Assembly: GCA_032717465.1 (NCBI GenBank) | Contig: CM064697.1 | Coordinates: 5,833,033 to 5,897,032, forward strand | DNA length: 64,000 nucleotides | Reading direction: 5' to 3' | Source of the DNA: Coenobita brevimanus | Lineage: Eukaryota; Arthropoda; Malacostraca; Decapoda; Coenobitidae | Shown here: in pieces, positions 55,665 to 64,000 of the stretch | Position numbering within the stretch: position 1 is the stretch's first letter | How the letters are laid out: the number at the start of each line of letters is the position of its first letter | The notes under the pieces: generated by a model | Told to the model about the DNA's origin: nothing | Seen by the model: the letters and a program-made list of their open reading frames with translations, nothing else | Databases searched by the model: none | Translations under genes and position numbers: made by a program

Positions 55665-56713
55665 GAGGGTAAAACGAAAAAAAAAAAAAGGAAGCGAAAA
55701 TCAGAGTACTGTTGTTAGAGTGATGGACAATGTCAAAGGAACGAATCAGGAACAGATATGAAGGAAGCTGAATGACTGGGTATTAACGACCTTGAGAAAT
55801 GGAGCGCAGAACCATCTTATAAAAAGCATGGAGGAAGGTGGCTGTTTAAGCGAACGAAAAAAAATCAATTACAGAGAAAGAGGATACCATTATCAAGAAG
55901 AAAAAAAAGAAGACTTAGACTGGCTTAGATGAAACAGCAAAACGTATACAGGATGGTTCGCGACGAGAGCATTATACTTTGTACGTTGCAATTTTGCGAT
56001 AAATATCAAAGTCTGATTTCCCAAACCCTCACGGCTGCGGGTGATGTTTCCAATTACTTTTTTGCTAATGGACTGTGGATTGGCGTGCTCGTGACAAAAC
56101 AATATGGCTGATGATGAGGTATTCTTCATTACAGTTACCAGTGATACATGGACAAACAGCTTAGGGAGGGGAAAAAATAGAAAAATAAGTAAGTAAATAA
56201 ACACTTCTGTGCGATAGTAATTGGCTGGAAAATTATACCAGGATAATTTTACCGTTTGATAAATGATAATGCTTAAAGGTATAGATGGTGAGGAGATAAA
56301 GAAGACGTAGACCAAATCCCAGGCTGAAAAATATGGTTGGAGGGTACATCAGGAATAGTGGTGTGTTGTGGTGGGAGGAGAGTGCAATAATGAACAGGGA
56401 CAGAATTGCTGAGGAGGAGAAGTGGACCAAGATCGAAACAAGACAGGAGGGTATATAAGAAAGGGTGGTCTGTCGTAAGGAAAAGACCGGTATTAAAGAG
56501 GAATAGTAATGCCTTTGCAACAGTAAGTCAATCGAAGCCACCCCGAACAGAATGGGGTTCCGACAGCTGCTAACTTCATGAGTGCTGAGCGATTAAGAGT
56601 CCATTTAATTTACTTACCGTATGTGTAGAAGCTAAAAGTGCACGTTCCTGAATATAAGAGCCGTAGAACCTAACATTTACAACTGACGCTACAATCACAG
56701 ACTTCAGCATCTT
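55665..56713. other. AT-rich spacer, no gene seen
   Basis: Unique DNA with A runs near 55680 and 55900. A 60-codon plus frame (55929-56111) and a 140-codon antisense frame (55893-56315) overlap. Neither resembles a known family. Confidence 0.4.
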
Positions 56714-56925
56714 TATCTTTTCACTACAATGACGTTATTTTTTTTTTTTCAATTGCCTTTCTTCTGTCAGGGGATTTCATTTGACGTGGAAGAGCCTCTC
56801 GTAGTAAGGCAAGTACAAGAATGAAGGCTGTATCTCTCACGGCCAGTTCAGTAATATCTTCTAAGCATAAAATCATCTGAGGGTAGCAGTAATAAAGTAA
56901 TACACAACTTCTTTTCATAGGAATA
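56714..56925. mobile_element. Fold-back element, both halves
   Basis: Left: TTATCTTTTCACTACAATGA then CGTTATTTT, CTTCTGTCAGGGGATTTCAT, GTGGAAGAGCCTCTCG. Centre: GAATGAAGGCTGTATCTC. Right: CCAGTTCAGTAATATCTTCT, AAGCATAAAATCATCTGAGG, GTAGCAGTAATAAAG. Confidence 0.75.
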
Positions 56926-56935
56926 ATATTAACAA

Positions 56936-57260
56936 TCATGCTACTAAGATTACTAAATACCTCCCTAACTACCACCATATCCACTGTAACTACCACCATA
57001 TCTATCACCATAACTACCATCATATCCACCCTATCAGCCACCATAAATACCGTCATATATACTACCATCTCCACCCTAACTACTACCACCATATCCACCA
57101 TAACTACCACAATATCTACCACCATAGCCACCACCATATCCATATCCACCACCATACGCACCATGGAATCCACTGTAATAAGCAGGACCATGAATGCCCG
57201 TTTAATTACCACCATAACAGCCATGCGAACAACCATAACTACCATCATGAAACTATAACA
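56936..57260. repeat. ACCACCATATCC minisatellite
   Basis: ACTACCACCATATCCAC, ATCACCATAACTACCATC and relatives recur in multiples of three over about 320 bp. The Met/Val-rich minus-strand and Thr/Ile-rich plus-strand frames follow from the triplet period. Confidence 0.85.
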
Positions 57261-57352
57261 AGCTTCATAACTAGGACCATAACTACCACTTATGAATGCT
57301 CGTATACCTCTCTGCTTCTCTCTCATATTGTTTCCCCCTCTCGCACTCCTGG

Positions 57353-57355
<3 letters not shown>

Positions 57356-57439
<84 letters not shown>

Positions 57440-57440
57440 A

Positions 57441-57479
<39 letters not shown>
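57356..57479. repeat. (GA)n followed by (GACA)n
   Basis: GA at 57356-57415 then two GACA blocks separated by AAAGAGAGAG, to 57479. The same GA to GACA order occurs at 49.2 and 62.5 kb. Confidence 0.97.
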
Positions 57480-57481
<2 letters not shown>

Positions 57482-59300
57482 AAGGGAGGAAGAGAGGGGG
57501 AAGAAGAATGAACAGTACAGAATTAAGATTAGGAGAGAGAGAGAGAGAGAGAGTGAGGGAGGGAGAGAGAATGCCTCAGGGATTACCTTTACGTTCTCCA
57601 GCCGAGTGTAAAACAGAGAGTTTAATGTGGGCACTTGGATTATATAAAGACTGGGGATAGAAGGGAAGGAAGGGAGGGGGGAGAAGAAGAAGAAGAGGTA
57701 GAGGAGGAGAAGAAGAAGAAAGAAGAAAGGAAGAAGACGATGAATCAATTGAAGTACAAGAAGAAAACAAATTGAAAAGATGGAAAGTGGTGAGCATCTA
57801 TAAAGAAGTGCGGATTTTGGATGGACGAAGGGGAGAACAGAAGGATTAAAAGAGCAAATAAATGGAAAATATACAATCAGAAACTAACAGTAATGAAATA
57901 TGGTGAGGAAGATGAGGGAAATGAGAGTGGATTAAACGACATTGGTAAAAAGGTAAAAAGGAAAGAGGATGCTTGGAAAGATGAGCATGCGGAAGAAGGA
58001 AAAAGACAGAATGGATGAGAACAGAATTCAGAGAGGAGGAATAGTAGACAAAAGTGAAGAGAAAGATGATAAAAATGAGAATGGAACAAAGGAGACGGTG
58101 AACGGAAATATGAACGTAAGGAAGGATTAGAAAAGACGAAAATGATGGGAAGAATAAAGTGCAGATGAAGGTTAATGAACAGTAGTGAAAAAGATAGAAG
58201 TGAGATTGAAAGTGTGATGAACCAGACAGATATAAACAGATGGATGAATTTAAAACACAAGATATGGAAGTGATAATATAAGAATGGAAGAAAAATGAAC
58301 AGTGGGGGATAAAGAGGTGGGAACTGAGAATAAAGTCAGAGTAAAGATAAGACAAAAAAGGAAAATACAGTAGATGAAGAATATTTGAAAGAGGGAATGA
58401 AATAGAAAATAAGTCACAAAAGGAGATTGGGTAATAACTTAGAACAGAAAGAAAGGGAATTGACAAGAAGGCAAGAAAAATGAATTAGATCAAGAAAATA
58501 ATAAAAGTTGCATAGAGATTTTAAATGAGAGTGAGAGAGAAAGCAGCGGATAGAAGGGGATTTTAGAAAGTTATAATTCTGGATGGAACGACCATGAAAA
58601 GGAGAGAAGACAAGAAGAATAATTGGCTAAAAAAGAAAATGCAGAAGAAAAAAGACACAAAATAAGGAAGAAACATAACCAATACGGGAGAAAGAAATGG
58701 TGATAAACTAGGGTGGAAGGAAGGGGAAGAACTGAGGTGAAAACAGGAAAGTGGTTAACGAAGAACATAAATAAGAAGAAAGAAGCAGAAAAAGGGGCAA
58801 AAGATAAATACTGATGAAGAAGGGAGGTGATAATTTAGCCTGGAACGAGAAGTAAGAGGGGAGAGGAGAAGAAGGACGGGTTAAGGAGACACATACGAAA
58901 GAAGGAATAGCAACAGGGAGAACAGACAGTAGTGAAAGACATGTTAATTTTTAGGTGAGCCAGAAGAATAATAAGAGGAAGCGGGAAATTTTACTCAGTT
59001 TAAGAAATAAGTCAAATGTACTGATTAGGAAAAAAAAAATTAAGATTAAACCCCAGGAGGAAGATGTTAAAAATAATCACACAGAATAATAAAAGAGAGA
59101 GCAGGGAGTGTCGACGGAAGGGAAATATAACAACAGGAATTGGAAGAGATTATTGACCTCAGAGGAGAGGAAATGGACAAATGAGAAATATCAAAATTGC
59201 AGCATAAGTAAACCAATATTATAATTTGATATAACATGCCCCAAAAGTCTATAAAAATGGAATGTGGCTGTACTGAAGAAAGGAAACGAATTAAAGTCCA
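57480..59300. other. Long A/G-rich tract
   Basis: About 1.8 kb with the plus strand dominated by A then G, low in C and T, including GAAGAAGAAGAAGAGG near 57680. Motifs such as GAAAGAGGATGCTTGG and GGAAGAATAAAGTG are irregular. Minus-strand frames up to 206 codons are compositional. Confidence 0.8.
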
Positions 59301-59507
59301 TGTGAAGAGAATACCCAACAAAAAGGAAAAGAGAGTGACAGCTGGGTATGTGTGAGGGTACAGTGGAGCAAGATGCAGGGAGTATGCATTAAATAAAAAT
59401 CAATTGCTAACAAGAATGAAAGATGCTGAGGTAATAATAGTGACAAAAAAGAAAATGACAAAACTACATGAAAATAAAGGAGGCAAGTAAGTGTGGGAAA
59501 GGTGCAT

Positions 59508-59508
<1 letters not shown>

Positions 59509-59572
<64 letters not shown>
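59509..59572. repeat. (AC)n microsatellite
   Basis: Thirty-two AC units. Confidence 0.97.
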
Positions 59573-59575
<3 letters not shown>

Positions 59576-59696
59576 CAAATAAGGTAAGCTCTTTAAGTCA
59601 GTATTAGAAAAGAATTGGAATATATAGGAAAATTAAAGAGGTGAATAAAATTATATTAGGACACTTAAGGAAGAAGAAGAGCCCGAGGACAATTAC

Positions 59697-59698
<2 letters not shown>

Positions 59699-59751
<53 letters not shown>
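59699..59751. repeat. (GA)n microsatellite
   Basis: Twenty-six GA units, followed by a short GACAGACAGG. Confidence 0.97.
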
Positions 59752-59752
<1 letters not shown>

Positions 59753-59862
59753 AGATAGACAGACAGGCTGGCACATACACACGGACAGAGACAGAGAGAG
59801 ACGACAGAAGACAGGGAAAGGGCCGTTGAAGACTAAAACAGGAAGAGACAGAAGTAGATCGG

Positions 59863-59863
<1 letters not shown>

Positions 59864-59897
<34 letters not shown>
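59864..59897. repeat. (AC)n microsatellite
   Basis: Seventeen AC units. Confidence 0.97.
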
Positions 59898-59899
<2 letters not shown>

Positions 59900-60021
59900 A
59901 CCCGTCGGGCAAATTAAATAAGGTGCGGGCATTATGCAAACAAATGTATCCCGGTAATGTTAATATATCATGCTACACTTCCATTAGGGGGGATCCTGGG
60001 GAGAGGCGGACGCTCCACCCT

Positions 60022-60220
60022 TACTACGCCCTCACGCTCATAACGCCCTCACCCTCACTTCGTCCTCACCCTCACCTCACTACGACCTCACCCTCACCTC
60101 ACTATGCCCTCACCCTCACTTCGTCCTTATCCTCACCTCACTACGCCCTCACCCTCACAAAGCCCTCACCCTTATTACACCCTCACCTTCGCTGCGCCCT
60201 CTCCCTCACCCTCATCCTCA
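60022..60220. repeat. CCCTCACCCTCACCTCACTACG minisatellite
   Basis: Units of about 18-30 bp built from CTACGCCCTCACC and CTCACTTCGTCCTCACC recur about eight times with variable length. The plus strand is C-rich with almost no G outside ACG/GCG. Confidence 0.88.
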
Positions 60221-60529
60221 TCTCTGCCTCAGCACTTTTTCATGTCTCATACTTGATTTTCTGTTTTCCTTTTTATATTCAGATTCTCTTTGTCTAGAAG
60301 TAGTTGATAGTTTTCGAGGAATAGGTTATATTTTTTTCTGGCAGCTGATATTTTCCCGAAGTTAAGATTTTTTCCTTCTTATATTTAATTTTCAGTTTTC
60401 CTGTTTTGTATTGAGGAGGAGTTGATTTTTTTTTTTTTAGCTGTTTTCTTGTATCCTTCCAGCTGTTCTCTGTTCCTGTCGTCTTTGTCTGTGATTACCA
60501 GATCAGTCCTTGCCCCACGATTTTTCCCC

Positions 60530-60975
60530 CCTGAGCTGAGGCAAATCGACTGACGGAAATAAAGCTGAAAGTAAAGTCACCGTAATCAAAAGCTTGACAG
60601 AGGTATAGAATGCAAGAAAATCGTCTGATAAGTGGCAAGAAGACAATGATAAGAATAGATTACAGTGGTGAAGCCTAACCCCTTCCATGTGCATACATAT
60701 TATTCCTTATTTTTCATGCTACCTTCAGACGATTTTGTTAAGCTGAGGGCAGGGATTAATTGAAGGTTTTATGGCCTTAGGTTAAAAAAAAAATCTCTTA
60801 AGTGGAATAAAGTCGACTGGAAATAACAGAAAAAGTTATATATAAAAATTCAGGATGTGAACAGGGGTTAATTGAAGAAACTGTGGCCTCCTGTTAGAAA
60901 AAAAAATCTTAAGTAGAATAAAATCGTCTGGAGATAAGAGGAAAAAATTAAAAATAAAGGTGGAGGAGGTGGAGT
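60530..60975. mobile_element. Fold-back cluster, four to five units
   Basis: Minus-orientation traces at 60531 (GAGCTGAGGCAAATCGACTG) and 60611 (GCAAGAAAATCGTCTGATAA). Then a near-complete palindrome from 60674: CTAACCCCTTCCATGTGC, CATGCTACCTTCAGACGATT, TTGTTAAGCTGAGGGCAGGG, CTTAAGTGGAATAAAGTCGA. A further minus half follows at 60880-60970: TCTTAAGTAGAATAAAATCG, TCTGGAGATAAGAGG. Confidence 0.75.
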
Positions 60976-61181
60976 GGTTAAGGGAAGTGAGCGTCAACTT
61001 AATTAGATCGGACTTAATCCCCCTCGTCTCATTCCCCTCCGACACCCCACCATTTAAACCCTCAATGGCAGCCTCGATGAAAAACCCTCTCCCTTTTATA
61101 CGGGTCCTACTGATAAAAGACCTGATACCACGATAAGACTCAACCCCTCTTCCCCTTCCTCACTCACAGGATTCCCCCCCC

Positions 61182-61184
<3 letters not shown>

Positions 61185-61255
<71 letters not shown>
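61185..61255. repeat. (TG)n microsatellite
   Basis: Thirty-five TG units. Confidence 0.97.
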
Positions 61256-61258
<3 letters not shown>

Positions 61259-61259
61259 A

Positions 61260-61869
61260 GTGGAGCTGTGTGGACGGATGAGGAGTTGGATGATGAGAAG
61301 GAACAAAAGGAGGAGAAAAAATAAATGAAGAATGAAGCTGAAAATTAGTATACGAGATGGGATGAAAGGACAGTAGATACAGAAGTTAGAGCAATGAATA
61401 CTGAAAAGGAAGTAGCGAAAGAAATGAAGGAGAGGCAGAAGACGTTGATATCAGTGTGTGGAATGAATAGATAGATAATAAACAGAAAGAATGTAACAGC
61501 AAAAGCACAACGAAAGGATAACAAGAATGAGGAAACGAAGGAAGAAATCAAGACCAAGTTATAGCTAATAAAACACAGTAATTGAATGTAAAGTGCCACG
61601 CAAAAACACACACTAACAAAGGTAATGGCCAGGAGAACAGGTTGGACACGCATAGAGAAGGAACGAAGCGAGAGGATGGTAGGACAGGGAAAAAATGGAC
61701 ACGTGGAGCGAGGGGTCCAAAAAAGAGTAGAGAAATAGAAAAAAAATGGTAAGGGAGAGAGAAAGATGATAGCTGGGAAGAAAGAAAGAGGTGAAGATGC
61801 ATCAGAAGGCGTAAGCGTATATAAAGGACGACAGAAAATAGTTTATGAAAGACTATCAAAGGATACAAG

Positions 61870-61870
<1 letters not shown>
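61260..61870. other. A/G-rich tract
   Basis: Plus strand dominated by A and G. No gene seen. Minus-strand hydrophobic frames are compositional. Confidence 0.7.

Positions 61871-61874
<4 letters not shown>

Positions 61875-61931
<57 letters not shown>
61875..61931. repeat. (GA)n microsatellite
   Basis: Twenty-eight GA units. Confidence 0.97.
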
Positions 61932-61932
<1 letters not shown>

Positions 61933-62060
61933 ATTAAAGATGAAACCAGAAAAAAAGTGGGGACATTGAAAACAGTAAACAGAAGATAACCGGAGGACGT
62001 AACAAGAGGAAAGAGAGGGAAGGGGAATGAAAAAAAAATATATATCGAAGCAGAGGAGAC

Positions 62061-62061
<1 letters not shown>

Positions 62062-62103
<42 letters not shown>

Positions 62104-62144
62104 TAGAAAATACCAACGAAACCTGAGAGCCATGTGTCCTAAGC

Positions 62145-62176
<32 letters not shown>
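62062..62176. repeat. (AC)n and nearby (GA)n
   Basis: AC at 62062-62102, and interrupted GA at 62146-62176. Confidence 0.95.
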
Positions 62177-62339
62177 GTCAGGGAGGGTCCTAGAGGGGCA
62201 GGGGAAGTCTCGAGGCGGAGCAATAACGAGAGGTAAGAAACATCAATTAAATTCCACTACCATAATGGCCAGGCAATAAACTCACTAATGACCCCGCGGG
62301 ATGTTGGCCGTAAAACCTGCCTGCACCCGGGAATGAATA

Positions 62340-62343
<4 letters not shown>

Positions 62344-62398
<55 letters not shown>
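62344..62398. repeat. (GA)n microsatellite
   Basis: Twenty-seven GA units. Confidence 0.97.
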
Positions 62399-62400
<2 letters not shown>

Positions 62401-62464
62401 GAATGGGGATATGGATGACTGGAAGTGAGGGAAGTGCAAGGAAAGGGACAGAGGGAACAGAGGT

Positions 62465-62469
<5 letters not shown>

Positions 62470-62555
<86 letters not shown>

Positions 62556-62577
62556 CAGAGACAGACAGACAGACAGA
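62470..62577. repeat. (GA)n followed by (GACA)n
   Basis: GA at 62470-62537, then GACA blocks to 62577. Confidence 0.97.
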
Positions 62578-62851
62578 GGGAGAGAGAGTGTGTCCAGTGT
62601 CCACACCAAGTCCTGCTCAAGAATGCTCAACGTAACAAACCTGAAAGTGTCCTCACAGGCTAAAAGTAGAAGAAGAAAGTCCCCGAACACTGACTGCCCT
62701 CTCACTTAATCCTCACAGTGAGCACAAAGACGAGCTAAGCCAGTTCTGGAGATGTAAACAGATAAATCAATGAACGGAGGACACAGTGTATAAACAGGCA
62801 TTGATTTAGGGATGAACTGTAATAACATGGAGAAGGCCAGCATTATCACTG

Positions 62852-63048
62852 CCATCATCACCATCATCATCATCATCATCATCATGGTCATCATCATCAT
62901 CATCATCATCATCTTGTTGTTGTTGTTGTTGTTGTTGTTCTTCTTCTTCTTCATCTTCTTCTTCATCTTCTTCTTCTTCTCCTTCTTCTTGTTCTTTTCC
63001 TTCTTCGTGTTCTTGTTCTTGTTCTTGATCTTCTTCATCATCGTCTTC
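62852..63048. repeat. Serial triplet chain (ATC)n, (TTG)n, (TTC)n
   Basis: ATC repeats (62852-62913, one GGTCATC break) pass directly into TTG (62914-62939), then into TTC with interspersed ATC and TTG (to 63048). All share one three-base frame, so poly-Ile/Leu/Phe on plus and poly-Met/Asn/Lys on minus are translations of it. Confidence 0.96.
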
Positions 63049-63082
63049 AGGCTAAGTCCAGAACCAAGAAAAATGAAAACAA

Positions 63083-63088
<6 letters not shown>

Positions 63089-63139
<51 letters not shown>
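63089..63139. repeat. (GA)n microsatellite
   Basis: Twenty-five GA units. Confidence 0.97.
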
Positions 63140-63141
<2 letters not shown>

Positions 63142-63418
63142 AAAAAATCGTATTATGACAGAAATAGAAACAGTGATTATGGAAAAAGCAATTTATATGG
63201 TAATTAACTCAGGATCAGGAATAGCTGTAGTTTAATGACAGATTCCATAACTGTTAATTAGCCTCGATATATTTTTGCATAGCCATCAACAAGCAATAAA
63301 TGTGGTAATAAAATGGTGATTGCTTGACAGGGCATAAGTGAGGGCAATTAGGTTTTAAAGCGTAACTACCCAACCACCTGTCAGAGGGAGATAATTGTTC
63401 GAAAGATGGTTAGGTAAG

Positions 63419-63420
<2 letters not shown>
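63140..63420. other. AT-rich spacer, no gene seen
   Basis: Unique sequence between (GA)n arrays. Nothing recognised. Confidence 0.45.
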
Positions 63421-63422
<2 letters not shown>

Positions 63423-63455
<33 letters not shown>

Positions 63456-63541
63456 CTAATACTGACAAAAAACTAAAGGCAAGAAAACCATTTAATTACA
63501 AAAGTACATAAAAGTAGAGAAATGGTCAACTATAACTGAAG

Positions 63542-63592
<51 letters not shown>
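63423..63592. repeat. Two (GA)n arrays
   Basis: GA at 63423-63453 and 63546-63592, separated by about 90 bp of AT-rich DNA. Confidence 0.97.
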
Positions 63593-63595
<3 letters not shown>

Positions 63596-63639
63596 GAGAT
63601 ATCAGTGTTGTTGCCTCTTCCATGCCAGTATGTCACAGT

Positions 63640-63877
63640 AAATGAGGGTGGGAGAAAGTGGGGTGAAGGGAGGGTGGCAGAGAGAGGGTGAGAGATAGAC
63701 GGGGAGAAAGTGGCAGATGATAGATAAGGCAATGAGGGCGAGGGTGAGGGGTGAGGGAGGAGGAAACTGGAGGAGGGGGAGAGAGAAGGGGAGAAGATTG
63801 GAGGAAGGGGAGAGAGAGAAGAGAAGAAAATTGCTGGAGTAGAAAGAAGGAAAGGAAATAAGGAGAGAGAGAGAGAG

Positions 63878-63915
<38 letters not shown>

Positions 63916-64000
63916 GGGAGAAGGAAATCTGAGTTGGAAGGGAAAGATAAGGGGTAAGGAAATGGGAGGAGGAGGGAGATGAAGAAGAAGAAATTGGAGA
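63640..64000. other. Purine-rich tract with (GA)n, continuing past the window
   Basis: Plus strand G/A-dominated with GA at 63861-63911. It runs to the end of the sequence. Confidence 0.8.

Overview
This window looks like non-coding eukaryotic nuclear DNA, most likely from a decapod crustacean and perhaps a brachyuran crab. The species guess is inference from texture: extreme density of long dinucleotide microsatellites, tRNA-derived SINEs, long purine/pyrimidine strand-asymmetric tracts and short degenerate fold-back repeats. I see no convincing protein-coding gene, rRNA, functional tRNA, CRISPR or prokaryotic signal. Nearly all long open frames are translations of (CA)n, (GA)n, (TA)n or purine/pyrimidine-rich DNA (His-Thr, Cys-Val, Arg-Glu, Ser-Leu, Ile-Tyr polymers). 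The window is best read as an intergenic or large-intron segment.

Simple repeats: I count about 30 (GT/CA)n arrays and 26 (GA/CT)n arrays of at least about 30 bp, plus several long (TA)n tracts (up to 96 bp at 24.2 kb), trinucleotide chains at 38.5 and 62.9 kb, and AGAC/TATC tetranucleotide fields. Several arrays are compound. Five (TG)n arrays carry a CG-rich run, always at the 3' end of the TG strand.

Tandem repeats of larger unit: a 30-bp minisatellite (11.77-12.03 kb), a 121-bp repeat (53.1-53.8 kb), a five-unit 150-180 bp array separated by TATC fields (45.3-46.1 kb), a 99-bp duplication at 38.1 kb, a 52-bp duplication at 10.5 kb, and duplications that include a microsatellite at 13.5-13.8 and 18.3-18.5 kb. 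Degenerate C-rich or G-rich minisatellites lie at 2.0-2.5, 8.5-9.0, 9.9-10.3, 17.3-17.8, 32.6-33.2, 37.5-38.0, 56.9-57.3 and 60.0-60.2 kb.

Dispersed elements: the main discovery candidate is a fold-back family with roughly 35 recognisable half units. Each half is about 100 bp, bounded by inverted termini like TTAACCCCTTCAGT, with the core AGACGATTTTATTCAGCTTA. Two halves are often joined head-to-head into a palindrome of about 190-220 bp. I cannot name the family. One copy (51.55-51.87 kb) seems split by a later insertion. There are two tRNA-derived SINEs: an Ala(CGC)-like one at 43.8 kb with a perfect 14-bp target-site duplication, and a Gly(GCC)-like one at 24.6-24.9 kb between two (AC)n tracts.

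Possible regulatory DNA: a compact cluster of CRE, E-box, two CCAAT and E2F-like sites at 4.50-4.60 kb, a ZNF143/Staf-like site at 34.1 kb, and a TATA plus initiator arrangement at 7.75 kb. None is tied to a recognisable exon in the window.
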